The notes under the pieces were generated by a model that had not been told where the DNA came from, did no database searches, and saw only the letters and a list, made by a program, of their open reading frames with translations. Made by a program: the position numbers and the translations under genes. Below are positions 28,094-36,591 of a DNA stretch of 64,000 bases, piece by piece. Numbering within the stretch: position 1 is the first letter of the stretch; each line of letters opens with the position of its first letter. Source of the stretch: Mycolicibacterium nivoides (GTDB lineage: Bacteria > Actinomycetota > Actinomycetes > Mycobacteriales > Mycobacteriaceae); NCBI RefSeq assembly GCF_003855255.1, contig NZ_CP034072.1, positions 3,944,245 through 4,008,244 on the forward strand, in the 5' to 3' direction.

Positions 28094-28858
28094 GTGCCCA
28101 GTTCCGAGGACGCCCCCGTTGAACAATCGATGCCCGCCAATGCGCGGGCCGTGATGACGCGCGCCGACGGCAGCCCGATCCAGGTGCTCGTCGTCGATGA
28201 CGAACCCGGGCTGGCCGAGTTGGTGTCCATGGCGTTGCGCTACGAGGGTTGGCAGGTCTCGATCGCGGCCGATGGATCGTCGGCGATTCGCCGCGCCCAC
28301 GAGAACCCGCCCGACGTCGTCGTCCTGGACATCATGCTGCCGGACATCGATGGACTCGAAGTACTCCGGAAGCTCCGCGACACGCGCCCCGGACTGCCGC
28401 TGCTCCTACTGACCGCCAAGGAGTCACTGGAAGACCGCATCGCCGGGCTCGCCGCCGGCGGCGACGACTACGTCACCAAGCCTTTCAGCGTCGAGGAACT
28501 CGTGCTGCGGTTGCGCGCGCTCATGCGCCGTACCGGTGTCTCCGAGGACACCGGGGCATCGAAAATCGTCGTCGGCGATCTGGTGCTGGACGAGGACAGT
28601 CACGAGGTCTTCCGAGGCGGAGACGAAATCACTTTGACAGCAACCGAATTCGAGCTGCTCCGGTACCTGATGCACAACTCCAGACGGGTGCTGACCAAGG
28701 CACAGATCCTCAGCCATGTCTGGAACTACGATTTCGACGGGCGCTCCAATGTCATCGAGCTGTACATCTCCTACCTGCGCCGGAAGATCGACGCCGGCCG
28801 CACACCGATGATCCACACGCTCCGCGGGTCCGGATATGTCCTCAAACCGCCTCGCTGA
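28094..28858 (+). CDS. OmpR/PhoP-type response regulator (TcrX-like)
   Basis: A 254-residue regulator. The receiver domain has VLVVDDEPGL and the phospho-acceptor Asp at about residue 79 in VVVLDIMLPDIDGLEVL, with switch Lys in DDYVTKPFS. The C-terminal winged helix has TATEFELLRYLMHNSRRVLTKAQIL and SNVIELYISYLRRKID. It is closest in memory to M. tuberculosis TcrX and PhoP. The GTG start at 28094 gives a long N-terminal tail; ATGs at 28130 and 28154 are alternatives. The kinase start lies inside its last codons, so the pair is coupled. Confidence 0.9.
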   Translation: MPSSEDAPVEQSMPANARAVMTRADGSPIQVLVVDDEPGLAELVSMALRYEGWQVSIAADGSSAIRRAHENPPDVVVLDIMLPDIDGLEVLRKLRDTRPGLPLLLLTAKESLEDRIAGLAAGGDDYVTKPFSVEELVLRLRALMRRTGVSEDTGASKIVVGDLVLDEDSHEVFRGGDEITLTATEFELLRYLMHNSRRVLTKAQILSHVWNYDFDGRSNVIELYISYLRRKIDAGRTPMIHTLRGSGYVLKPPR

Positions 28859-30338
28859 ATCACGCTCGCCGGTCCGGCTGCGACGCCCCCGGACGTGGTC
28901 ACTGCAAGCCCGCTTGCTGCTGGTCCTGGCCGGGCTGCTCACGTTCGTGTGCGTCGGCATCGGCGCCGGCACGCTGCTGGCGATGAACCACTTCCTGACC
29001 GAACAGCTGGAGCACCAGGTGTTCGACGCCGGATCACGGTCGGTGGTGTTCTACAACTTCGGACCGCCACCGTTCGTGCGGTTCGAAGGCCCCGGGCCGA
29101 TGTTCCTCGACGGCCCGGGTCAGTCGGTCGGCACCGTCGGGGCTGTGGTTTCCGACGGCCACACCTCCGAGGCGGCCATCATCGCCCCCGACGGAGATCG
29201 ACGGGAGCTCTCGCCCAAGGCGTTCGAGCAACTGTCCGGGATCGGGAAACAAACTCTGGTCCGCATCGATCTGGACGGACTCGGCGACTACAAACTCGTC
29301 AGTGTCGCCGCCGAGGACGGGCAGACAGTCGTCGCGGGTCTGCCGATGGCCGGTGTCACCAACACCCTGTTGTCGACGCTGGGCTTCTTCAGTGCCGTCG
29401 CGGCAACCGCGTTGATCCTGGCCACTGCTGCCGGGATCGTGATCATCCGACGCCAGTTCGCACCGCTGTCACGGGTCGCTGCCGCCGCCCACAGAGTCAC
29501 TCAGCTCGAACTCGACCGCGGTGAGGTCGACCTGCCCACGCCCCTTGTTCCCGTCGATCCGGACAGTGCCCGCACCGAAGTGGGCCAACTGGGTTCGGCT
29601 TTCAACCAGATGCTCGACCGCATCGCCGACGCGCTTGCGGTGCGGCATGCCAGCGAGACTCGGGTACGACAGTTCGTCGCCGACGCCAGCCACGAACTGC
29701 GCACCCCACTGGCCTCCATCCGGGGCTACACGGAACTGGCCCGCCGCAGACTTGCCGGCTGTCCGGACGACCTGGCCCATGCGATCGAACGCGTCGACGC
29801 CGAATCCAAACGGATGACGCAACTGGTCGAAGACATGCTGTTGTTGGCGCGGATGGATTCCGGACGCCCGCTCGACTACGAACCCGTCGATCTGTCCGAG
29901 CTCGCCGTAGACGCCGTCAGCGACGCACACATCGCGGGGCCCGTCCATCGGTGGTCGGTCAACGTGCCCGACGAACCGGTCCTGGTCGCCGGAGACCGGC
30001 TCCGGCTGCACCAGATGCTGGCGAACCTGCTGACGAATGCCCGGGTGCACACGCCCCCGGGGACCCGGGTGAACACCGCCCTGCGCCGGAACGGAAACGA
30101 TCAGGTGGTCTTGAAGGTGACCGACACCGGGCCGGGTATCCCGAAGGATCAACAGCCGGAGATATTCGAACGTTTCGCCCGCGGCGACTCGTCCCGGTCC
30201 CGGCGCGCAGGCAGCACGGGCCTGGGCCTGGCCATCGTGCGGGCACTCGTCAATGCCCACGACGGTACGATCGAGGTTCGGAGCGTTCCGGGCGAAACAT
30301 CCTTCGCCATAACGCTTCCCGCGATCATCCCGGACTAG
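28836..30338 (+). CDS. Membrane sensor histidine kinase (TcrY-like)
   Basis: A 500-residue kinase. TM1 lies at about 27-49, an extracytoplasmic sensor at 50-180 and TM2 at about 182-205, followed by a HAMP-like linker. The H-box is FVADASHELRTPLASIRGY (H286), the N-box NLLTNARVHTPPG, G1 DTGPGIPKDQ and G2 TGLGLAIV. The sensor contains a striking Pro/Gly/Phe-rich stretch near residues 76-95 (NFGPPPFVRFEGPGP) that resembles the secreted peptides encoded on both sides. The gene overlaps the response regulator by 23 bases. The signal is unknown. Confidence 0.92.
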   Translation: MSSNRLAESRSPVRLRRPRTWSLQARLLLVLAGLLTFVCVGIGAGTLLAMNHFLTEQLEHQVFDAGSRSVVFYNFGPPPFVRFEGPGPMFLDGPGQSVGTVGAVVSDGHTSEAAIIAPDGDRRELSPKAFEQLSGIGKQTLVRIDLDGLGDYKLVSVAAEDGQTVVAGLPMAGVTNTLLSTLGFFSAVAATALILATAAGIVIIRRQFAPLSRVAAAAHRVTQLELDRGEVDLPTPLVPVDPDSARTEVGQLGSAFNQMLDRIADALAVRHASETRVRQFVADASHELRTPLASIRGYTELARRRLAGCPDDLAHAIERVDAESKRMTQLVEDMLLLARMDSGRPLDYEPVDLSELAVDAVSDAHIAGPVHRWSVNVPDEPVLVAGDRLRLHQMLANLLTNARVHTPPGTRVNTALRRNGNDQVVLKVTDTGPGIPKDQQPEIFERFARGDSSRSRRAGSTGLGLAIVRALVNAHDGTIEVRSVPGETSFAITLPAIIPD

Positions 30339-30348
30339 ACGGCCCCGA

Positions 30349-30380
30349 GGGTGCGGCGCGCAGTCGTACGCGCCGCACCC
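30349..30380. terminator. Convergent stem-loop between kinase and small gene
   Basis: GGGTGCGGCGCG pairs exactly with CGCGCCGCACCC around an 8-base loop. It is 10 bases after the kinase stop and 9 before the end of the opposite-strand small gene, so it probably serves both. Confidence 0.75.
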
Positions 30381-30389
30381 GCAGTTTTG

Positions 30390-30611
30390 CTAGCGGGGGC
30401 CGGGACCGCCCGGATGACCCGGAGCGGGCGCGGGAGCGCCGGGGCCCGGAGGCGGGCACGGCTGCAGCGGTGCACACGGGGCCGGGGCCGGGCCCGGTCC
30501 GGGCGGCGGGGGCGGAGCGGCATTGGCCACCCCACTGAATCCCAATGCGGCCAGCGACATTCCACCGAGGATTGCGACTCCGCCGATCAGGCGGCGCGGA
30601 TGCGACTTCAT
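30390..30611 (-). CDS. Small secreted Pro/Gly-rich peptide (copy B)
   Basis: A 73-residue protein. I chose the ATG at 30611 because AAAGGA lies 6 bases upstream and a clean signal peptide follows (MKSHPRRLIGGVAILGGM then SLAALGFSGVANA). The longer frame to 30689 adds residues with no signal character. The mature part is Pro/Gly/Ala-rich with two Cys (APCAPLQPC). It is the same architecture as copy A but not a close repeat. It is transcribed convergently towards the kinase. Function unknown. Confidence 0.7.
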   Translation of the reverse strand: MKSHPRRLIGGVAILGGMSLAALGFSGVANAAPPPPPGPGPAPAPCAPLQPCPPPGPGAPAPAPGHPGGPGPR

Positions 30612-30836
30612 TCTCATTCCTTTCCGTGCGCGGATGTTGTTTGACATCTCCTGCACCGCAGTAACTTTGGCGCACGACGATCTCGTCACCGCAACGGAAC
30701 CATCACAGTCAGCACACTATGGAAAGCCTGTGCGCGAACTATGCCTGGCATTGGAAGATATTGCCCTGCACCATATTTGATCCACTACCAGCGGATGACA
30801 GCCATGCCATAGGCCAGTGACAGCTAATTCCCATCT

Positions 30837-31439
30837 TCAGCAACTGCCCGCCCGCGGAACGCCGTAACCGCACGCCGTCAGCGCGGCCTCGATGGTGGCG
30901 TTCACGATCGCGTCGTCGATCGACCCGATGGCCGGTAGCACTGCGCGAAGCACCAGCGGCCCGGTCAAGAGGTCGGAGATGACCTCCGGGTGCGATGGCG
31001 GCGGAATCTCGCCGCGGTCGGCGGCGCGGGTGAGCATTGCGGCCACCGAGCGGCGACGCGGCTCCATGAAGCGTTCATAGAACGCCTCGCCGAGTGCGGC
31101 GTCGTCTCGCATATCCCCCAGCGCGCCCGCCAGTGCGGCCTGAACCATCGGGTCGACGAAGAAGTCACGCTGGAGTTCCTGCACCAGCCGCAGGTCTTCG
31201 CGGAGATTGCCGCTGTCCGGGGCGGGGTCGATCCCGAAACGGCTGATCAGCAGCGCTATGACGAGCTCTCCCGGGGTCTTGGCCCGACGGTAGATCGCCG
31301 CGCGGGTCGTGCCGGCCAGCTTGGCTATCCGATCAATGTTCACCGCCGAGTAGCCATGCGAAAGCAACACCGCCTCAGTCGCATCCGCGATGGCGGTGTC
31401 CAAGGCAGTGTCGCGCGGGCGACCTCGAATCCCTGACAT
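30837..31439 (-). CDS. TetR-family regulator
   Basis: A 200-residue regulator. The HTH is SHGYSAVNIDRIAKLAGTTRAAIYRRAKTPGEL near residues 28-60. The C-terminal domain has DLLTGPLVLRAVLPAIGSIDD, typical of TetR_C_11-like proteins. It is divergent from a saccharopine-dehydrogenase-like gene, and the shared 58-bp spacer carries a TTTACG...CGTAAA dyad. It probably represses the neighbouring pair; the ligand is unknown. Confidence 0.87.
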   Translation of the reverse strand: MSGIRGRPRDTALDTAIADATEAVLLSHGYSAVNIDRIAKLAGTTRAAIYRRAKTPGELVIALLISRFGIDPAPDSGNLREDLRLVQELQRDFFVDPMVQAALAGALGDMRDDAALGEAFYERFMEPRRRSVAAMLTRAADRGEIPPPSHPEVISDLLTGPLVLRAVLPAIGSIDDAIVNATIEAALTACGYGVPRAGSC

Positions 31440-31468
31440 GTGCTCATTGGGAACATAGCGTTGACCGA

Positions 31469-31493
31469 TTTACGACACACACTGTACCGTAAA
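31469..31493. promoter_or_regulatory. Candidate TetR operator (TTTACG-N13-CGTAAA)
   Basis: An inverted repeat with six-base arms and a 13-base spacer in the short divergent region, ending 4 bases before the plus-strand ATG. The spacer is long for a TetR site, so this is only a candidate. Confidence 0.45.
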
Positions 31494-31497
31494 AATT

Positions 31498-32565
31498 ATG
31501 GAGACAATCTGGGTACTCGGCGCGACCGGCAAGGGTGGTCGGGCAATCGCCGCTGAACTGATCGGCACCAGGGCCGATGTGGTGCTCGTCGGCCGTGACC
31601 GCGACCGGCTGGCCACCGCGGCCGCGTCATTGGGAGACCAGAACCGCACGGTCCTGGCGCCTGGGCCGTCCGAGTTGGCCACCCTGATCGCAGCCGAAAA
31701 GCCGACGGTGGTCGTGAACACCATCGGCCCGTTCGGCGAGACGACCGCGCCGCTGGCGCGAGCATGCGTGACAGCTGGGAGCCACTACGTGGACCTGGCC
31801 AACGAGCTACCGCCCGTGCAGGCGGTGCTGAACATGGATGCCGACGCGCGTAGCGCGGGGGTCACGCTGGTCACCGGGGCGGGCTTCGGAGTGCTCGCCA
31901 CCGAGGCTCTCGTGATCGAGTTGGCCGGCGGTCGACCCTCGGCATCACGCGCAACCGTCGCCGCAATGCCCGTCGTCGACGGGTTGGGTTCAGCCGTGCT
32001 CTCGAGCGTGATCGATGCGGTCGCATTCGGCGGCCGCCGCTACCGCGACGGGCAGCTGCTGCGGACGCGCCTGGGTGCCGACCACGCGTGGATTCCGTTG
32101 CCGGACCTGCCCGCAATCCAGGCCCTCGCGGTCCCTACCGGTGAACTGGAAGCGGCTCACCGCGCTTCGGGCGCCGGTGACGTGGTGGCCCTGTCCAGCG
32201 AAGTGCCCAGCGGGCGACTGGCACGCGCGGCCCTACCGATGATGTCGGCGCTGCTGGCCGTACGGCCGATCCGGGCCGGGGTGCAGCGCCTGGTCGAGCG
32301 GGCCCGTCTGACTCCACCGGCGAAATCCGGCGACACCTCCTGGGCGTATGCCCGGCTGGAGTGGCCCGACGGGACACATCGCGAGGCCTGGCTGCGGACC
32401 GGTGAGGGCTACGGCTTCACCGCCAAGGTCGCCGCTCATACCGTCGCCCGGTTGAGCGACGGTCAGGGTCGTCCCGGAGCCTTCACTCCGGGGGCACTGT
32501 TCGGTGCCGACTTGGCTCGCGACGCGGGAGCACAGATCATCGCGCCGGGCACGGTGACATCGTGA
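31498..32565 (+). CDS. Saccharopine dehydrogenase-like/trans-acting enoyl reductase-like NAD(P)-binding protein
   Basis: A 355-residue protein with a Rossmann start WVLGATGKGGRAIAAELI, then LVGRDRDRL and VVNTIGPFGETTAPLARACVTAGSHYVDLANE. This is the same pattern as saccharopine-dehydrogenase-family proteins, including the mycobacterial trans-acting enoyl reductase. The substrate is unknown. The next gene begins within its stop codon, forming a two-gene unit with an alpha/beta hydrolase. Confidence 0.82.
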   Translation: METIWVLGATGKGGRAIAAELIGTRADVVLVGRDRDRLATAAASLGDQNRTVLAPGPSELATLIAAEKPTVVVNTIGPFGETTAPLARACVTAGSHYVDLANELPPVQAVLNMDADARSAGVTLVTGAGFGVLATEALVIELAGGRPSASRATVAAMPVVDGLGSAVLSSVIDAVAFGGRRYRDGQLLRTRLGADHAWIPLPDLPAIQALAVPTGELEAAHRASGAGDVVALSSEVPSGRLARAALPMMSALLAVRPIRAGVQRLVERARLTPPAKSGDTSWAYARLEWPDGTHREAWLRTGEGYGFTAKVAAHTVARLSDGQGRPGAFTPGALFGADLARDAGAQIIAPGTVTS

Positions 32566-33479
32566 TGACGGGCGACGCGCTCGTCCGCCGTGAGATTCGC
32601 ATCCCGGCCGGCACAGACGACCAGCTTGATGCCTGGGTGTACCTGCCCGACCGGCCAGGGCCGGTTCCGGTTGTGGTGATGGCGCACGGCATCGGAGGTA
32701 TCAAGGCCGGCGGATTGGCACCGTTCGCGCAAAGATTCGCGAGCAATGGATTCGCAGCCGTCGTGTTCGACTACCGCCACTGGGGCGAATCCACCGGCCG
32801 GCCAAGGCAATTCCTCTCCATCCGTCGCCAGCTCGAGGACTACCGCAGCGCGCTGACATGGGCACGGACCCGGGACGAATTCGACGCTTCGCGAATGTTC
32901 GTGTGGGGAACCTCGTTTGCCGGCATGCACATCGTCGAGTTGGCCGCCAGCGAGCCCGGTCTGGCCGGCGCCATTGCCCAATGCCCGCTGGTGGACGGCC
33001 TCGCCGGGCTGACCAACATCCCCGTGGCCCGAGGGCTGCGCCTGACCGCACACGCGCTGGCGGATCTGGCCGGATCTGTATTCGGCCGGCCCCCGCGCTA
33101 TCTGCCGATCAGCGTCCCGCCGGGACAGCTCGGGGTGATCGCAACCGACGATGCGATGGTCGGCATGGCCCGACTCGATCCCGGCAACGGCTCCTGGTCC
33201 AACGAGATCACCGCCCGGTCACTACTGGACGTGACACTGCACCGACCGGTGAAACACGCCCGGAACGCCCGATGCCCTCTGCTCATGGTCGTGGCCGAGC
33301 ACGACACCATGGCTCCCACCGGACCGGCGCTGGCCGCCGCGACGAACGCACCCCTGGGCGAGCTGTACCGCAGCCGCGGCGGACACTACGACGTCTACGC
33401 CGGCGGGCTCGATCACGAAAACGTACTGCGCGTCGAGACATCCTTCCTGCAACGGCACTCCGAGACACCCACTCGCTGA
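32565..33479 (+). CDS. Alpha/beta hydrolase (S9/S15-like)
   Basis: A 304-residue hydrolase read from the ATG overlapping the previous stop; a GTG one codon earlier is possible. The nucleophile elbow is WGTSFAGMH. An oxyanion strand VVVMAHGIGGIKAGG and DYRHWGES are visible, the acid is in VVAEHDTMAP, and the catalytic His is probably in GGHYDVYAGG. The X-prolyl or esterase-like family hydrolyses esters or amides; the specificity is not visible. It is coupled to the saccharopine-dehydrogenase-like gene. Confidence 0.85.
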   Translation: MTGDALVRREIRIPAGTDDQLDAWVYLPDRPGPVPVVVMAHGIGGIKAGGLAPFAQRFASNGFAAVVFDYRHWGESTGRPRQFLSIRRQLEDYRSALTWARTRDEFDASRMFVWGTSFAGMHIVELAASEPGLAGAIAQCPLVDGLAGLTNIPVARGLRLTAHALADLAGSVFGRPPRYLPISVPPGQLGVIATDDAMVGMARLDPGNGSWSNEITARSLLDVTLHRPVKHARNARCPLLMVVAEHDTMAPTGPALAAATNAPLGELYRSRGGHYDVYAGGLDHENVLRVETSFLQRHSETPTR

Positions 33480-33493
33480 CCTGTCACCCAGGG

Positions 33494-34141
33494 TTAAGCG
33501 GGCTGGGGCACGCTCCCGACGACCGAGACCTCAGGAAGCCCTGCGGCGGCACGTCTGGACAACGCCACGGACAGGGCGGTGGCGGCCAACAGCACCACCA
33601 AGGCCACCGAACCAGCCGCCACCGACGTCGGCCACACCCCGTTCAGCAACAGGATGGCCGGCACGGTGCAGGTCGGGACTCCCAGCAGTACCAAGAACCA
33701 TCCGGTGAAGTGGCCCAGGTCAATCCGGCCGGCTTTCGTCACCCCGAGCCCCAGCAGCACGAAGAAAAGCGACCACATGATGGCCCATGACGCCCAGATG
33801 ACGGCGAAAACCGGATCGGTCCCGACACTCTTGATCGCGTAGTAAGCCGCGACCGCTGCCACGAACGAGCTGTACCAACCGAATCCCCGCGTATCGATGT
33901 CGAAGATCTGGATGAAGCCGAACCACAGGTAGGTGAATCCGAACAGGTAACTCGGCCAGGTCGCGTTGACGATGCCCAGATCGCCTCCAGCCTGGACCAG
34001 CACCAGGGTGGGCAGGACAACCTGGGCGGTTCCGACGAAGAGGTTCAGCGGCGCGGCTCCCCGGGGTTCGACGATCCCTATCGAGACCAGCCCGTTGACG
34101 AACAGCACCACGCCGACGAGAAGCAGTCCGATGTTTCCCAT
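33494..34141 (-). CDS. AmiS/UreI-family amide or urea channel
   Basis: A 215-residue protein starting MGNIGLLLVGVVLFVNGLVSIG, with six or seven membrane helices. The signature SYLFGFTYLWFGFIQIFDIDTRGFGWYS matches the AmiS/UreI family. It should conduct short amides or urea across the membrane. I chose the ATG at 34141, which overlaps the stop of the isochorismatase-like hydrolase gene by one base; a longer start would run into that gene. The pair suggests uptake plus hydrolysis of a small amide. Confidence 0.88.
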   Translation of the reverse strand: MGNIGLLLVGVVLFVNGLVSIGIVEPRGAAPLNLFVGTAQVVLPTLVLVQAGGDLGIVNATWPSYLFGFTYLWFGFIQIFDIDTRGFGWYSSFVAAVAAYYAIKSVGTDPVFAVIWASWAIMWSLFFVLLGLGVTKAGRIDLGHFTGWFLVLLGVPTCTVPAILLLNGVWPTSVAAGSVALVVLLAATALSVALSRRAAAGLPEVSVVGSVPQPA

Positions 34142-34899
34142 CAGCGGCCGACCCAATCCACGAACTGGTCCGAGGTGATGACCGGCGCGAAGAAGTTGTT
34201 GATCCGTTCGAACGCCGCACGCTCCTGGTCCGGATGGGCCGCACCTGTCGCGTCACCGATCACGATGGGCAACAGGCCGTGGTCGCGCGCCGCGCGGGCA
34301 TTGCCTTCCACACACCAGTCGAGATGGATCCCGGTGAGCACCAACACCTCCACTCGTTGCCGGCTCAACGCACCGGGCAGGTCCGTGCCGACGAAGGCCG
34401 TCTGCAGCGCCTTCTCGTACAGCTCGTTGTCGCCGGGTTCCACCAACTCACGTAGTTCGTCCACCAGCTCGTTGTCCCAAGCGATCTGCTCGGGCGTGGC
34501 ATCGATGTGTCCGGTCCACCCGTCGTACTGCGCCTTGTCGAAGTCCGTCTTGGGGTAGTCGTCGCGGAACACCGAGAACCCGATCCAGTTGAACGAGACG
34601 AAGTTCGGCGCCGAGCGTGCGGCTTTGGCCGCCTTGACGGTCGCTTCCAGGCTGCCGCGGAACGCGTGCCCCTCCGCGTACTGAACCCCACCCGGCTTGT
34701 ACAGCGAGTTGGATTGGCTGATCGACAGAAAAGCGGCCGGCCGGGAGAGGATCTCGCGGAAATCAAGCCCCTCCCACTGCTTGGCCAGCGGCGGGATGGC
34801 CGCCCGGTTGTCGGCCGGATAACCCAGTGCTTCGGGGTCGAGCGCGACCGGATCGAGTGGGGTGGTTCGAGATGATCCGTTGACGGCGATTGCGGTCAC
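34141..34899 (-). CDS. Isochorismatase-family cysteine hydrolase, catalytic Asp apparently replaced
   Basis: A 252-residue hydrolase. I chose the GTG at 34899 because AAGGGAAG lies just upstream and MTAIAVNGSSRTTPLDPVAL is a normal start; the longer frame is Arg-rich junk. The nucleophile Cys is in VLVLTGIHLDWCVEGNARAARDHG. The usual first-strand Asp (as in VIDMQ) aligns with Ser in AAFLSISQSNSLY, so the Asp-Lys-Cys triad may be incomplete. Coupling to an AmiS/UreI channel points to a small amide or carbamate substrate. Confidence 0.82.
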   Translation of the reverse strand: MTAIAVNGSSRTTPLDPVALDPEALGYPADNRAAIPPLAKQWEGLDFREILSRPAAFLSISQSNSLYKPGGVQYAEGHAFRGSLEATVKAAKAARSAPNFVSFNWIGFSVFRDDYPKTDFDKAQYDGWTGHIDATPEQIAWDNELVDELRELVEPGDNELYEKALQTAFVGTDLPGALSRQRVEVLVLTGIHLDWCVEGNARAARDHGLLPIVIGDATGAAHPDQERAAFERINNFFAPVITSDQFVDWVGR

Positions 34900-35043
34900 T
34901 GTCTTCCCTTTCGCGAGTCTGCTTGTGGCGCAGCGATCAGCGGCCACATCGGGTTTTACGTACCCGTAACAAGCCGCACGGGAATACCTTCGACCGGCGA
35001 CGGCGAGGTTGACAGTCTTTGAATCTGCGCGATTCTGGCGCAC

Positions 35044-36591
35044 TTACCGGTAGTCGTACGACCAGTACACCGAGCAGTACTCCGGCAGATCGGTCACCAC
35101 CGGACGGTCGGCTCGCGACCGCGAGAGATTGAACAGGTACCAGGGGTCACTGTCCGAGCCATCGGATCGCACGCAGGCACGGAGGTGCTCGGGCAACCGG
35201 TGCAGCGCCGGGTCGATGTCCGACGACAGCCGGGACAGGTATTCGGCGTCGAGCTGACCGTTCTGTTGGAACCGGTCGATGTTTCGATCGGCCACGAGCC
35301 GCTCGGGATTCAGCGCCGCCAACCCCAGCAGCGCCACCACACCGGCGACCAGCACCGCATGCGGCAGCCACCGGCCCGACATCCGCACCCCCGTCGCGGC
35401 GACGAGCAGGAACACCACACCCAGCCACAGCTCGATCGTCACCACCATCAGCCGATCAGTGCTGAAGCCGTATGCCTGCTGGTACAGCCACATCCGGTGA
35501 ATGGCCGAGATCACCACGACAACCGATGTGGCGCAGAGTATTCCGACCAGCACCCGCAGCAGGCGACGGTCGGCCGCGTCGGCCCGGCCCGCCACCCTGA
35601 TCACCACGCCGAGAACCAGCAGGGTCAGCGCCGAGACCCACAGCAGCTGCCAGAAGCCCTGCCGGGCATATTCGGCGTAGGTCAGCCCTTCGGTTTCCAG
35701 CACATGGGTGTGACCGCCGAACAGCACCGCGGCCTGCACCACCACGAACGCCAGGAACAGCGCGTCGAGCACGCCCAGCGGCAGCGCCCACTCCCAGCGA
35801 GGCACCGCCTTCATCGGCGCGGGCGCCAGGACATCGAGCCGCGGCGGGAATCGGGTCAGGTAGGCACCGCCGAGGACGAAGGACGCCACGATCCCGAAAA
35901 CCACAACCCGCGCGACGGCGTCGACGCCATCGAAGGTCGGTACCAGGTTGCCGACCAGATGCGCGAAAGCCGCGTCCGCCGAAGCGAACAACGCGCCGAA
36001 CACGAAAGCCAGCAGCACGGTGAGACCGATGACGACGGCGACGCGGCCCGGGTTGGCGACACCCACCCGGCTCGGCAATCCACGTCGCACCCACCCGCTC
36101 ACCCGGGCCGGCAGGGCCCACGCCAGAAACGGCGCGCTGAACACCGCGGTCCAGGTCCGCCCGCCGAAAAGCGTGCACCAGCCGACGATCCAGGCCGCCA
36201 TGATGCACAGCACACCCAGCCAATCTGCCGCCAGCAGCGCGGGTACCGCCAACAACGCCATGGTCAACGCCATCCCGGCCCACTCCGTGCGGGTCGGTCG
36301 ACGCTCGGCAGTGCCGAACACCACGCCGAAAACCATGATCCCGACCACGAGGTAGCCGATGCTGAGCACGGATGGCCGCCACACCGCCGTCCCCACCAAA
36401 CCGGCGGCGACGGCGAGGATCAGCGGTCGGCGTGGCGCCGACGACAGCGGCTCGATCGGCCATACCCGCCGTGGCCACACCGTCCACCCGGGCTCGCCCG
36501 AGCTCGGCAGCGCCGGACCGATCAGCGGTGGTATCGCCGGTTGTCCCGGATATCGTGGAGCTTCAGGAACTCCTGGAACCACAGTCGTCAT
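35044..36591 (-). CDS. DUF4173/DUF4153-type polytopic membrane protein
   Basis: A 515-residue protein from ATG 36591 with GGGGAGGGG upstream. After a Pro-rich cytosolic start come about 11-13 membrane segments. FVFGALFASADAAFAHLVGNLVP and ETEGLTYAEYARQGFWQLLWVSALTLL are typical of the DUF4173 group. The C-terminal soluble part contains a NPERLVADRNIDRF-like segment and ends in YCSVYWSYDYR. The function is unknown. Its start overlaps the histidine kinase stop (ATGA), so it is translated with the two-component system upstream and may be its effector or signal partner. Confidence 0.8.
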   Translation of the reverse strand: MTTVVPGVPEAPRYPGQPAIPPLIGPALPSSGEPGWTVWPRRVWPIEPLSSAPRRPLILAVAAGLVGTAVWRPSVLSIGYLVVGIMVFGVVFGTAERRPTRTEWAGMALTMALLAVPALLAADWLGVLCIMAAWIVGWCTLFGGRTWTAVFSAPFLAWALPARVSGWVRRGLPSRVGVANPGRVAVVIGLTVLLAFVFGALFASADAAFAHLVGNLVPTFDGVDAVARVVVFGIVASFVLGGAYLTRFPPRLDVLAPAPMKAVPRWEWALPLGVLDALFLAFVVVQAAVLFGGHTHVLETEGLTYAEYARQGFWQLLWVSALTLLVLGVVIRVAGRADAADRRLLRVLVGILCATSVVVVISAIHRMWLYQQAYGFSTDRLMVVTIELWLGVVFLLVAATGVRMSGRWLPHAVLVAGVVALLGLAALNPERLVADRNIDRFQQNGQLDAEYLSRLSSDIDPALHRLPEHLRACVRSDGSDSDPWYLFNLSRSRADRPVVTDLPEYCSVYWSYDYR

